Shown here: piece by piece, positions 25,788 through 34,761 of the stretch
How positions within the stretch are numbered: the first letter of the stretch is position 1
How the letters are laid out: each line of letters starts with the position of its first letter
Source: Streptomyces sp. NRRL F-6676
Lineage (GTDB): Bacteria; Actinomycetota; Actinomycetes; Streptomycetales; Streptomycetaceae
Reading direction: 5' to 3'
Assembly: GCF_000725625.1 (NCBI RefSeq)
Contig: NZ_JOHS01000007.1
Span: 186,001 to 250,000, forward strand
Length of the DNA stretch: 64,000 nucleotides
The notes under the pieces: generated by a model
Databases searched by the model: none
Told to the model about the DNA's origin: nothing
The model's input: the letters and a program-made list of their open reading frames with translations, nothing else
Program-made: the position numbers and the translations under genes

Positions 25788-27773
25788 ATGACGGAGACCA
25801 CGCACTTCGACTGGCGGCCCTTCCTGCTCAAGTGGAGCGGGGAGTGGGCGGATTCCCTGGACGGCGAGAGTGAGGACGAGGACGAGGAGGCCGCCCGGCA
25901 GGCGCGGTGGCTGGGGTTCCCGCCCGCCTCCGAGGAGCGGATCACCGCCATGGAGGCGCGTCTCGGCCGTCGGATGCCTCCGTCGTACCGGGAGTTCCTC
26001 GCCGTCACCGACGGCTGGCGGCACGCGGGCGGCTTCGTGTCCCTGCTCGCGGGCACGGCCAAGGCCCGCTGGCACGACAACGACTCCGGACTCGCCGACG
26101 ACTTCGAGGAGTACTTGGAGGAGGACGCCACTCCCCAGGAACGGCGGGAGGCGGGCATCTGGCGGAGCGGGCTGCAACTGGACGTCGACTCGGACGCGCT
26201 CTACGTGCTCATGGCCCCCGAGGACGTGGACGAGGACGGCGAGTGGGCCGTGTACACCTGGGCCGGCTGGCGCGCCGCCCCGCCCACACGTCACGCGGGC
26301 TTCTGGGAGTACATGCGCGACATGCACCGGGAGTTCCACAGTCTGCGGGCGCACCGGGCGCACCGGGCGCACCGGGCGGACGGCGAGCCGGAGTTCGTCA
26401 ACGACACGACACGCGAACTCGACGCCGCGGTGGAGGAGGCCCGGCTCGACGCACTGCGCGGGAACTGGGAGCCGGCCCTGCGGGCGCTCGACGAGGCCAA
26501 GGAGTACGGCAGACCGCGGGCCACCGGACTCGGCGACCAGATACGCCGCCTGCTGGGCCGCACGTACATGGTGTACTTCGACGGCCTCGTGACGGATCCG
26601 AGGTACGCGCCCGAACTGCTGCCGCCGCTGGTGGGCGAGCAGGCGGCGACCTCGTACCGGGACGACTCCACGCTGAAGCACCACCTGCGCGGCGGCGACG
26701 AGGAGTTGGTGTCACGCGCCTACGCGACGCTGGAGCAGGTGCGGAACGGCACGTATCGGTACACGCCGGGCGGGCCGTTCGGTGAGGCGGTCGAGCGGGC
26801 GCGGGAGCTGGCGCGGTGGGGCGACACCGACGAGGCGTGGCGGACGCTGATGCGCGCCCTGCCCCTGTGGGAACCGCTGGGACCGGACCACCTGGCACCG
26901 CTGGCGTGGGTGGCAGATCCGCTGCTCGGCCCCCTGCTGACCCCGGAGCGGGGCGAGGAACTGCTGTCCACGCCGAGAGGCGGACAGCAGGGCGCGGCTC
27001 CGTCACCGGCGGCCGGGACGGACCCGGGCGGCCTGGCGTGGCTCGCGGAGCCGGGCCCGGGCAGCCGGCGCACGGCCTACCGGTTCGTACTGGTCGAGGG
27101 CGTCGGACCGGAGGACCTGCCCGGGCGCCTCGGCGACGAGGGCGCCACGCTGAAGGAACCCATGACCCTGTGGGACGCCTGCCGGGCGCGGGACAACAGA
27201 ACCGAGTTCTCCTCCTACGACGACAAGGCGGTCATGGCCGTCGGCAGGGCGGGCCCCGGCTGGAGCTTCGCCTTCGACGCGGAACCCGCCCCGTTCGACG
27301 GGCAGCGTTTCGTCTCCCCGGCGGGCGCGGCGAGCGAGGGGACCCGAGCGGTGGTGGTGTGGGGCGGGCTGAGGGCGCGGCACGGGAAGCCATTCTTCCA
27401 TCTGTCGGTGGCGCGGGACGGCATTGAGGACTACGCGTTCACCTACGAGGGCGGGGAGATCCGTACGAGCGGCGCGATACCGGAGGCCCTGGAGCCGGGC
27501 CGGTTCTTCGCGCAGCCGGGGGTGGACTCCGCAGTGGAGCAGGCGCTGTTGGCGGCGGTGGGCGAGGAGTTCGGCGTCCGGCTGCCGCGTCGGGCCCTCG
27601 TGCACAGCCGGATGCACACCTTCACCACCCGCTCGTGGACACGGCCTCCGGCGGACGGAGAGAGGTACGCGGTGGTGCGCCACGGCTGGGGCCCGGCGCT
27701 CGTGGCGGACGGCGACGGACCCGGCGGTACCGCGCGCGGAGCCGTGGGCCGGCCGGCCGACGGAGCGCGGTGA
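25788..27773 (+). CDS. SMI1/KNR4 (SUKH) protein with C-terminal DUF6461-like domain
   Basis: 661 aa from ATG 25788. Residues about 35-180 match the SUKH fold (ITAMEARLGRRMPPSYREFLAVTDGW ... VYTWAGWRAAPPTRHAGFWEYM), a fold used in toxin-immunity proteins and cell-wall or chromatin regulators. A three-copy AHR repeat (from a 9-bp DNA repeat near 26349) separates it from a helical middle region. The C-terminal third (YRFVLVEGVGPEDLPGRL; AVGRAGPGWSFAFDAEP) resembles DUF6461, also seen in immunity-like proteins. No neighbouring toxin gene is seen. Start chosen because a damage-type promoter ends seven bases upstream. Confidence 0.8.
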   Translation: MTETTHFDWRPFLLKWSGEWADSLDGESEDEDEEAARQARWLGFPPASEERITAMEARLGRRMPPSYREFLAVTDGWRHAGGFVSLLAGTAKARWHDNDSGLADDFEEYLEEDATPQERREAGIWRSGLQLDVDSDALYVLMAPEDVDEDGEWAVYTWAGWRAAPPTRHAGFWEYMRDMHREFHSLRAHRAHRAHRADGEPEFVNDTTRELDAAVEEARLDALRGNWEPALRALDEAKEYGRPRATGLGDQIRRLLGRTYMVYFDGLVTDPRYAPELLPPLVGEQAATSYRDDSTLKHHLRGGDEELVSRAYATLEQVRNGTYRYTPGGPFGEAVERARELARWGDTDEAWRTLMRALPLWEPLGPDHLAPLAWVADPLLGPLLTPERGEELLSTPRGGQQGAAPSPAAGTDPGGLAWLAEPGPGSRRTAYRFVLVEGVGPEDLPGRLGDEGATLKEPMTLWDACRARDNRTEFSSYDDKAVMAVGRAGPGWSFAFDAEPAPFDGQRFVSPAGAASEGTRAVVVWGGLRARHGKPFFHLSVARDGIEDYAFTYEGGEIRTSGAIPEALEPGRFFAQPGVDSAVEQALLAAVGEEFGVRLPRRALVHSRMHTFTTRSWTRPPADGERYAVVRHGWGPALVADGDGPGGTARGAVGRPADGAR

Positions 27774-27834
27774 GGCAGACCTGTGCCGCGCCACCGTATG
27801 CCCACCCGGTTGCCGGTGACCGGTGGCGGGCCGG

Positions 27835-28386
27835 TCAGTCGCGGACGTCGAGGGGCCTGCCGAGGCAGGGGGACAGCAGTTTCCGGTAGCCGGTGGACGG
27901 CGGCAGCCCCAGCTCGCCACGCAGCCGGCGACGGTACGCCTCGAAGTGCCGCAGCGCTTCGGTCGTGTTGCCCTCGGCGAGGTGGACCGCCGTGATCTCG
28001 CGATGGGCGCTCTCCTGCAGTGGTTCCGCCTCGACGGCCGCCATGGCGTACATCAGGGCCGTGCACATCCGGCCCTGGTGACGGTGGCGGCGGCTGACGG
28101 CCTCCTAGGCGTGCAGCCGGGTCTGGTGGAAGTGCTCCCGCGCGTCCAGCAGCCACTCCTCGGGCCGGCCGGGCAGCAGTTCCTCGCGCAGCAGCGACGG
28201 GATCTCCGGGTCGGGCGGTGCGTCGGCGGAGTCGCTCGCGAGGGCGACGGCGTTCCGTGCGGCGGTGTGCGGGTCGACATGCACCCGCTCGGCGACCGAC
28301 AGCCGGGAGGCGTCCAGGTCGACCAGGCGCTCCTCGTCGCCGCGGCGGGAGATCAGCGCGCTGAACGTCTTCCTCGTCGGACGCAC
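27835..28386 (-). pseudogene. SARP/BTAD regulator remnant with internal stop
   Basis: One continuous frame on the minus strand, interrupted by a TAG at 28105-28107. Before the stop: LSVAERVHVDPHTAARNAV and LLPGRPEEWLLDAREHFHQTRLHA; after it: AAVEAEPLQESAHREITAVHLAEGNTTEALRHFEAYRRRLRGELGL. Together this is the bacterial transcriptional activation domain of SARP/AfsR regulators. The N-terminal winged-helix DNA-binding domain is absent upstream, so the gene is both truncated and interrupted. Confidence 0.8.
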
Positions 28387-28444
28387 CCTGCTGACGTGAC
28401 CGGCACCGGGATGCGCCCTGTCGCGCCGGGGGCCGCCGCGCCGC

Positions 28445-29188
28445 TCACCAGGGCACGGTCGCGCCCGTCCGGTCCAGATAGGCCAGGCCGGGGGTGCCGA
28501 GCCGGGAGAGCAGGACGTCGACGATCAGGGGGGTGCTCTCCTCGAGGGTGTACGGCGCGTCGGGTCCGCCGAGCGCGGTGCGGATCCAGCCCGGTGCCAT
28601 GAGGACGAGGGCGCGGTCGGTCCCGGACTGCCGGACGGCGAAGCCGCGCATGAACATGTTGAGGGCGGCCTTGCTGCCCCGGTAGACCTCGCGGCCGCCC
28701 TTGGTGTTGTGGGTGATGCTGCCCTGCCCGGAGGACATCGCCCCGATGAGCCCGGTGTCGGACACGAGATCCTCCAGCGCCTCGATGACGCGCATCGGGC
28801 TGAGGGCGTTGGTGACCATGATGTCGACGAAGTCGGCCGTCGGTACCGCGCCGATCGGGGTGTCCACGTTGTTGGTGGTGCCCGCGTTGACGAGGAGCAG
28901 GTCGAGACGGCGTGGGGCGAGGCGTGCGTGCAGGGGTGGCAGGTGGGCGGGTTCGTTGATGTCGAGGTGTTCGACGGTGACGCGCCCGCCGGACCGGTCG
29001 GCGAGGTCGTGCAGGGGTGTGCGGGCGGTGGTGTCACGGACCGTGCCGATGACGTTCCATCCCCGCTCCAGGAGTTCGGCGGCGATCGCGTGGCCGAGGC
29101 CGCGCGAGGCGCCGACGACGAGTGCGGTGGGCGCGTCCGGGCTCTGCGGGTTCCGGGGGCTCCGGGGGTTCTCGGTGGTCGACGGCAT
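28445..29188 (-). CDS. Short-chain dehydrogenase/reductase
   Basis: 247 aa from ATG 29188. The dinucleotide motif is VVGASRGLGHAIAAELL (Gly-rich), the NAG motif is VNAGTTN, and the catalytic YxxxK is YRGSKAA. A Rossmann oxidoreductase of unknown substrate, divergent (100 bp) from an Lrp/AsnC regulator that may control it. A longer frame to 29584 overlaps that regulator and is rejected. Confidence 0.88.
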   Translation of the reverse strand: MPSTTENPRSPRNPQSPDAPTALVVGASRGLGHAIAAELLERGWNVIGTVRDTTARTPLHDLADRSGGRVTVEHLDINEPAHLPPLHARLAPRRLDLLLVNAGTTNNVDTPIGAVPTADFVDIMVTNALSPMRVIEALEDLVSDTGLIGAMSSGQGSITHNTKGGREVYRGSKAALNMFMRGFAVRQSGTDRALVLMAPGWIRTALGGPDAPYTLEESTPLIVDVLLSRLGTPGLAYLDRTGATVPW

Positions 29189-29288
29189 GAGGTGTCCTGT
29201 TCGTTCGGCAGCCGGTGATATGCGGCCAGTCTGTGCGCGTCCCCGTCGCCGGAACGAGCCGGAGGAGCACTTCTGTAGGATTCCCGTC

Positions 29289-30338
29289 ATGCCGGGTGCC
29301 TCCATGTCGGAATCCTTCGCCGTACAGCCCGAGGATGTGCGGATCATCCGCGCATTGCAGATCGCTCCGCGGGCGTCCTTCGCCGCGATCGCGGGCGCGG
29401 TCGGTCTCACCGAGAGTGCCGTCAACCGCCGGTACCGGCGGCTGCGCGCCGAGGGTGTCCTGCGGGTCGCCGGGGTGGTCAATCCGGGGGCGCTGGGGCA
29501 GAGCAGATGGCTGGTGCGGCTGCGCTGCCGGCCGGGCAGTGTCGCGGCGATCGCCGAGGCGCTCGCCGGGCGCGAGGACGTCAACTGGGTGGCCCTGAGC
29601 GCGGCCGGTTACGAGATCACCTGCGCGATCCAGTCACGGAGCCGCGAGCAGCGCGAGGAGCTGCTCGGCCGGCGGCTGCCGCGCACGGCGGCGGTGCTCG
29701 ACATCAACGCCTTCGCGATGCTCCGTCAGTTCCTGGGCGGACGCGGCCACTACTGGGCGGCGCTGGACGGTGTGCTGTCGCCGGAGCAGGAGGCTCTGCT
29801 CGGCAGTAACGGCTCTCCCTTCGCCGAGGTCCCCGTCGTCGCCCGTGAGCCGGTGGTGCTGACGGCCGGGGACGAACGGATCTGCGTGGCCCTCGCGGTG
29901 GACGGCCGGGCCAGTCTCGTCGACCTCGCCGCGGCGGCGGACTCCACGCCGGGGCGGGTCTCCCGCCGCCTGGACGCCCTGCTGCGGCGCGGGGCCGTCC
30001 ACATCGACGTGGAGATCGCCGCGGCCGCCCTCGGGTATCACGCGCGGGCCAATCTGTGGCTGCGGGTGCATCCGTCGGCGGTGAAGGAGGTGGGGCGCGC
30101 CCTCGCGCGGGAACCGGGGATCGCCTTCGCCGCGGCCGTCTCCGGGCCGTCCAACGTCCACGCCGTGGCGCACTGCCGGGATCTCGACGAACTCTTCGAG
30201 TTCACCTCGGACCGCGTCGGCTCCCTGCCCGGGTTGCAGAGCATGGAGGTCTCCCCCGTGCTGCGGCACCTCAAGCAGGCCGGCACGCTGCTCTCCGGCG
30301 ACCGCCTGGTGGGGCCGTCGCACGGGCGCCGCACGTGA
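29289..30338 (+). CDS. Lrp/AsnC-family regulator, tandem two-domain form
   Basis: 349 aa from ATG 29289 (a second ATG at 29304 is possible). Two Lrp-type helix-turn-helix units: AIAGAVGLTESAVNRRYRRL near residue 30 and DLAAAADSTPGRVSRRLDAL near 225, each followed by a RAM-like ligand domain. Twice the usual Lrp length (about 150 aa); this duplicated form is common in streptomycetes. No ribosome binding site at the first ATG, so it may be leaderless. Confidence 0.85.
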   Translation: MPGASMSESFAVQPEDVRIIRALQIAPRASFAAIAGAVGLTESAVNRRYRRLRAEGVLRVAGVVNPGALGQSRWLVRLRCRPGSVAAIAEALAGREDVNWVALSAAGYEITCAIQSRSREQREELLGRRLPRTAAVLDINAFAMLRQFLGGRGHYWAALDGVLSPEQEALLGSNGSPFAEVPVVAREPVVLTAGDERICVALAVDGRASLVDLAAAADSTPGRVSRRLDALLRRGAVHIDVEIAAAALGYHARANLWLRVHPSAVKEVGRALAREPGIAFAAAVSGPSNVHAVAHCRDLDELFEFTSDRVGSLPGLQSMEVSPVLRHLKQAGTLLSGDRLVGPSHGRRT

Positions 30339-30410
30339 GCGCGGGCGTCGTAGGTGAGCACGGCCGCCGTACATGAGGCGGGGTGCGCCGGCGGGCCGGC
30401 TCGCCGGGGG

Positions 30411-31460
30411 TCACCGCACGGCGGCGCGGCGGCGGCGCTGCGGGTCGGCCAGGATCCCGGCCGCGTAGCCGGTGTCCTCGGGGTTGAGGTCGGTGCCCGG
30501 TGCGACGACGCGGTCGATGCGGTCCAGCAGGGCGGGCTCCAGGACGATGTCGGCGGCGCTCAGCTGGCCGTCCAGCTGTTCGGCGGTGCGCGGGCCGATG
30601 ATCGCCGCGGTGACCGCGGGGTGGGTGGTGACGAAGGCGAGGGCGAGCTGGATCAGCGTCAGACCGGCCTCGGCGGCGATGCCGTCGAGCGCGGTGACGG
30701 CGTCGAGCTTGGCCCGGTTGCCCGGGATGCCGAGGTCGTAGTGGGAGAGGGTGGTGCGGAACGGCATCGTGCGGGTGCGGTGGCTGGTCGGGCCGGCCGC
30801 GTCCCGGCGCGGACGGCCGGAGAGCCAGCCGCCGGCCAGCGGGCTCCAGGTGAGCACGCCCATCCGGTACGTCTCGCAGGTGGGCAGGACGTCGGCCTCG
30901 ATGCCCCGGGCCAGGAGGGAGTACGGCGGCTGCTCGCAGACGAAGCGCTCGCGCTGCCGTCGTTCGGCGGTCCACTGCGCCTGGACGATCGCCGAGGGGG
31001 CGAAAGTCGAGGAGCCGGCGTAGCGGATCTTTCCCGCCCGGACGAGGTCGGAGAGGGCGCCCAGGGTCTCGTCGAGGTCGGTCGCGGGGTCGGGCCGGTG
31101 CACCTGGTAGAGGTCGATGTGGTCGGTGCCCAGGCGGCGCAGGCTCGCCTCGCAGGCCTTGACGATCCAGCGCCGTGAGGCGCCGCGCTCGTTGCGGCCG
31201 GGGCCCATGGGGCTGGACACCTTGGTGGCGAGGACGACGTCGTCGCGCCGTCCGGCGATCGCCTTGCCGACGATGACCTCGGACTCGCCGCCGGAGTACA
31301 CGTCGGCGGTGTCGACGAGGTTGACGCCCGCGTCGAGCGCCGTGCGGATGATGCCGGCCGCGTCGTCGTGGTCGGGGTTCCCCCACTGACCGAACATCAT
31401 CGCGCCCAGGCAGAACGAGCTGACCTGGACGCCGGTACTGCCCAGCGTGCGGTACTGCAT
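30411..31460 (-). CDS. Aldo/keto reductase
   Basis: 349 aa from ATG 31460 (MQYRTLGSTGVQVSSFCLG). Catalytic tetrad visible: Asp and Tyr in DTADVYSGGESE, Lys in LATKVSSP, His in YQVHRPDP. NADPH-dependent reduction of a carbonyl is expected. Divergent from a TetR gene; the promoter region holds two strong palindromes, so the gene is almost certainly repressed by that TetR. Confidence 0.92.
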   Translation of the reverse strand: MQYRTLGSTGVQVSSFCLGAMMFGQWGNPDHDDAAGIIRTALDAGVNLVDTADVYSGGESEVIVGKAIAGRRDDVVLATKVSSPMGPGRNERGASRRWIVKACEASLRRLGTDHIDLYQVHRPDPATDLDETLGALSDLVRAGKIRYAGSSTFAPSAIVQAQWTAERRQRERFVCEQPPYSLLARGIEADVLPTCETYRMGVLTWSPLAGGWLSGRPRRDAAGPTSHRTRTMPFRTTLSHYDLGIPGNRAKLDAVTALDGIAAEAGLTLIQLALAFVTTHPAVTAAIIGPRTAEQLDGQLSAADIVLEPALLDRIDRVVAPGTDLNPEDTGYAAGILADPQRRRRAAVR

Positions 31461-31531
31461 GGCGTGGACCCTCCGGTGGCTGCGGTGGCGGCACGGCAGT
31501 GGCAGATGGCCGGCTGCTACCGTGACACCCA

Positions 31532-31586
31532 AGCGGAGTCGGCTCCGCTTTTGAGCCGTCACACTAAGCGGAGCCGACTCCGCATA
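31532..31586. promoter_or_regulatory. Pair of TetR operators
   Basis: Site 1 AAGCGGAGTCGGCTCCGCTT (31532-31551, 8-bp arms around TCGG) and site 2 (31567-31586), the same sequence in reverse orientation but for its last two bases. Centres are 35 bp apart, between the divergent AKR and TetR genes. Confidence 0.85.
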
Positions 31587-31664
31587 GCAAGCCGGACGTC
31601 GAGCGAGAGCCGTGAGCGGGGAGCACCCGCGTGTCGAACGAGAGCCCAGAGGGAGAACACCCGC

Positions 31665-32231
31665 ATGTCCGAGTCATCCGGCCGGCCGGTCCGTGCCGAC
31701 GCACGGGCCAACGAGGACAAGCTGCTGGCCGCCGCCGCGAGGGCCTTCGCCCGGGACGGCGCCGCCGCGACCCTGAAGTCGATCGCCAAGGACGCGGGCG
31801 TCGGGATCGGCACGCTGTACCGGCGCTTCCCGACCCGCGAGCAGCTCGTCGACGCGACCTACCGCTACGAGACGGCCCGGCTCGCCGCCGGGGCGCCGGA
31901 CCTGCTCGCCGGACTCCCCGCCGACCGCGCCCTGCGGACCTGGATGTCCCGCGTACTGGACTACCTCGTCGCCAAGCACGGCATGGCCGACACCCTCAAC
32001 GCCCTCCTGCGGGACGACGAGCGCCTGGGCTCCCGCACGCGCGAGCAACTGACCGGCGCCATCGAGGAGTTCCGCCTGGCGGGCGTCGCCCAGGGAGTAC
32101 TCCGTGACGACGTGCCCTCCCCCGACATCCTCATGGCCCTCGCGGGCGTCACCCTGGTGACCGGCGCCCCCCACCAGCGCGCCCAGGCCGAGCGCCTGCT
32201 CGACCTGCTGCTGGCCGGCCTGGTCCGATGA
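31665..32231 (+). CDS. TetR-family repressor
   Basis: 188 aa from ATG 31665 with GGGAGAA upstream. N-terminal helix-turn-helix: TLKSIAKDAGVGIGTLYRRFPTREQLVDATY. Helical C-terminal ligand domain with the TetR_C-type sequence WMSRVLDYLVAKHGMADTL. Divergent from the aldo/keto reductase and most likely bound to the two 20-bp palindromes between them. Confidence 0.92.
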   Translation: MSESSGRPVRADARANEDKLLAAAARAFARDGAAATLKSIAKDAGVGIGTLYRRFPTREQLVDATYRYETARLAAGAPDLLAGLPADRALRTWMSRVLDYLVAKHGMADTLNALLRDDERLGSRTREQLTGAIEEFRLAGVAQGVLRDDVPSPDILMALAGVTLVTGAPHQRAQAERLLDLLLAGLVR

Positions 32232-32239
32232 TCCCCGCC

Positions 32240-32500
32240 TCCCCGCGCCCCCTCCCCCGCGGGACCACCGCACCCGCGCCCGCCACGCCCACGCAGACCA
32301 GCCCCGCCCACTGCACCGCCCCCAGGTTCTCGTCGAGAACGAGCACCCCGGCGAGGCCCGCACTCGCCGGTTCGAGACCGGCCGGCACACCGACCGTCCG
32401 CGCCGGCAGCCGCCGCAACGCCGCCAGTTCGAGCGAGTACGGGACCACGGCCGAGAGCACCGCCACCGCGATCCCGGTCAGCGGCGCGGACGAGGGTCAG
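32240..32500 (-). pseudogene. EamA-family transporter, C-terminal fragment
   Basis: Minus-strand frame LTGIAVAVLSAVVPYSLELAALRRLPARTVG followed by LAGVLVLDENLGAVQWAGL, the last three helices of an EamA/RhtA-type exporter. The N-terminal half is missing; an in-frame stop lies just upstream. The normal stop is also lost and the frame runs into tetR. Not expected to be functional. Confidence 0.7.
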
Positions 32501-32808
32501 CAGGCGCATCCCCTCTGGTGACGGCCGCGTGTGCGGCCGCCGGTTTCACTCCGCGCGTCGTCCACCGGGTGAAGGAGTGGTACGCGGTCTCCGCGCTGGT
32601 CGCGGAGGGGCTCGGTGTCTGTCTGGTGCCCCGGATCGTGCCGCTGCCCCGGCACCCGGTCGTCCGGGTGCCCCTGGTGGGCGAGCCGGTTCCCGTACGG
32701 CGGCTGCTGACCGCCGTACGGCGTGGCAGCTCCGGCCATCCGCTGGTCGCCGCGGGGCTTGCGGCGCTGGAGGACGCGGCCGCGGCGCACCGCTCCGGCG
32801 GTGGCTGA
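32491..32808 (+). pseudogene. LysR-family regulator, C-terminal fragment
   Basis: Plus-strand frame GSAGASPLVTAACAAAGFTPRVV then VSALVAEGLGVCLVPRIVPL, the end of a LysR effector domain. The helix-turn-helix and most of the effector domain are absent. Its broken 5' end meets the broken 5' end of the EamA fragment, as if one deletion removed the front halves of a divergent pair. Confidence 0.7.
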
Positions 32809-32815
32809 CCGTCGG

Positions 32816-33367
32816 CTACCGGCGCGGGCCCGCGAGGGCGTAGGCCGTCGTGCCGGTGAGGGTGAGGGCCGCCGCCGTCCAGGTGGCCGCCGTGCTGTCG
32901 GGGGGTTGCAGCAGCCAGGTGGCGGCCCGCATCGGTGTGCCGGCCGGGGGCGGGGCGAAGAGGGTGAGGGCGAGCCAGGTGAACGGCAGGGCCCAGGCGT
33001 ACTGCGCGCCCGTGAGTGCCGCGCCCAGGGCGGCCAGTCCCAGCAGGCCCGCGGCGTCGCGGAGGACGAACGCCGTGGTGGCCGGGTCGCCGGCCGCCGG
33101 CACCGCGCCGACGGCCGCGGCGGCGAGCAGCACATGCGCGGCCCGGCGGGGGGCCCAGCGGATCGCGGCCGTCCGGTCCAGTGCGAGGTCCTGGCCGCCG
33201 AGGCCGACCGAGGCCGCCATCGCGCCGGTGGCGAGGCCGAGCAGAGGCAGTCGCGGATCCCCCGCCGGGTCCTGGTCGAGCGCCGACACCGCGAGGGCGC
33301 TCACCAGCAGGACGGCGAGCGAGGCCGGCACCCGGCGCGAGCGTGCGTACAGCGTCAGCCATCTCAC
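32816..33367 (-). CDS. Small integral membrane protein of the sigma/ABC operon
   Basis: 183 aa from GTG 33367, overlapping the permease stop by GTGA. Four to six hydrophobic helices (VPASLAVLLVSALAVSAL, LLGLAALGAAL, WALPFTWLALTLFAP). No family recognised; probably a membrane partner of the ABC-2 type exporter encoded just upstream. Last gene of the five-gene unit. Confidence 0.8.
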   Translation of the reverse strand: MRWLTLYARSRRVPASLAVLLVSALAVSALDQDPAGDPRLPLLGLATGAMAASVGLGGQDLALDRTAAIRWAPRRAAHVLLAAAAVGAVPAAGDPATTAFVLRDAAGLLGLAALGAALTGAQYAWALPFTWLALTLFAPPPAGTPMRAATWLLQPPDSTAATWTAAALTLTGTTAYALAGPRR

Positions 33368-34761
33368 CGGGACCCGCCCCCCTTGAGCGCGTCGAACGCG
33401 TCGCCGTGGCAGGAGAGCGCGGCGGTGCGCATGGCGTTGACGCGGGTGAGCTGTTCGGCCCGGGGCAGTGCCTCGAGCTTCTTCCACACCGGGCGGGCCT
33501 GGGCGTCGACCTGGCGGCGCAGGTTCTCCGACTCCCCGGCGGGGAACGGTTTCAGGTCCCCGAGGACCCACCCCACCGCGACCGCCTGCGCGTACAGGTC
33601 TCCGCCGACGCTGCTCCAGCCGACGGGGGTGCACCCCGGTGCCATGCCCTGCGCGATCAGGGCCCGGGTGAGTTCCTCGCCCTTCGCCTCGCGGACGAGG
33701 TCGTCGTCGAAGCCGAACAGCACGGTCTCGCGGGACCACCGCGGGGTGGTGCCGTCCGGCGGGACGGCGGTGTTCTCCCGGACGGTGTCCGGGGCGCGGT
33801 CGCCCAGGGAGCGGTGCAGCAGGCGCAGCGCCTCCTTGCCGGGGCCCGCGAGGTCGTCCAGCCGCGTGCGGTGCGCCCTGGCCACGCACACCGGTCCGTC
33901 GCACACCGGTGCCGCGGCACTCGTGTCGACGACGTACATCCGGTGCGGGTCGGAGGGCAGGACGAGCAGGGCGAGCACCGCGCCCGCCAGTGCGGGTGTC
34001 ACGGCGAGCAACCGGGTGCGCGCGGTCGTGGCGACCAGCAGGGCGAAGCCGGTCGCGGCGAGGCCGAGCAGCCAGAGCGTCTGGCCGACGTGCACGGCGG
34101 CGGAGAGCGTGACGAAGACGCTGTGCACCTCGTCCACCGTCGGTGACAGCAGGGAGACCCGTTTCGGCTCCGAGCCCGTGACGCCGGCCGAGGTGGTCGT
34201 CTGCGTACGCCCCAGGGAGGCGTTCATCAGGACGGTGAACGCGAAGGCCGCCATGGCCAGTGCGGGCGGCGTGATGACGGAGGGCAGGGTGCGTGCGACG
34301 CCCATGCCCAGGACGGCGCCCGCGACGAGGAACAGCACACCCACCAGCGAGATCGGCAGCCACCGCAGGTGCGTGTAGTCGCTGTGGCCGAGCACCTGGA
34401 CGCCGCCGACGAGGACGAGGACGGCGGAGGCGCAGACGAGGGTGAGCGCCGTCGCGCCGGTCAGCACGGCCGCGCGGTGCCGGGCGGGCCTGGGGGTGCT
34501 GGTCAGCAGCTCGGGCATCCCCGCGCGGTGGTCGCGCAGCCCCTGCAACGCGCCGAGGCCCACGGTGAGCGGCCAGAGGTAGAAGAGGAGGGCGCGGCTC
34601 CACAGGGCCAGCGACGTCCACTGGGCCGTCCACGCCGTGCTCCCCCGCCACCAGGAGCCGTCGATCAGGTACAGGAACGCGAGCGCGCCCGTGAGGACGA
34701 CGGCGCCGGCCCAGGGTGCGACGGAGCGCCTCAACTCGGTGCGCAGGACACGGGCGTTCAC
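33364..34761 (-). CDS. ABC-2 type permease-like membrane protein with extracytoplasmic domain
   Basis: 465 aa from GTG 34761, preceded by AAGGAGG at ideal spacing. About six membrane helices in the first 290 residues (WAGAVVLTGALAFLYLIDGS at the start) and then a roughly 170-residue hydrophilic domain with Cys residues (APVCDGPVCVARAHR), probably outside the membrane. The gene overlaps the ATPase stop (GTGA) and the next membrane gene, so it is the channel subunit of the exporter. Substrate unknown. Confidence 0.85.
   Translation of the reverse strand: MNARVLRTELRRSVAPWAGAVVLTGALAFLYLIDGSWWRGSTAWTAQWTSLALWSRALLFYLWPLTVGLGALQGLRDHRAGMPELLTSTPRPARHRAAVLTGATALTLVCASAVLVLVGGVQVLGHSDYTHLRWLPISLVGVLFLVAGAVLGMGVARTLPSVITPPALAMAAFAFTVLMNASLGRTQTTTSAGVTGSEPKRVSLLSPTVDEVHSVFVTLSAAVHVGQTLWLLGLAATGFALLVATTARTRLLAVTPALAGAVLALLVLPSDPHRMYVVDTSAAAPVCDGPVCVARAHRTRLDDLAGPGKEALRLLHRSLGDRAPDTVRENTAVPPDGTTPRWSRETVLFGFDDDLVREAKGEELTRALIAQGMAPGCTPVGWSSVGGDLYAQAVAVGWVLGDLKPFPAGESENLRRQVDAQARPVWKKLEALPRAEQLTRVNAMRTAALSCHGDAFDALKGGGSR

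Noticed and set aside
25788..27773. Contact-dependent or polymorphic toxin system around the SUKH protein
   Set aside because: No toxin, Rhs, WXG100 or secretion gene is found next to it.
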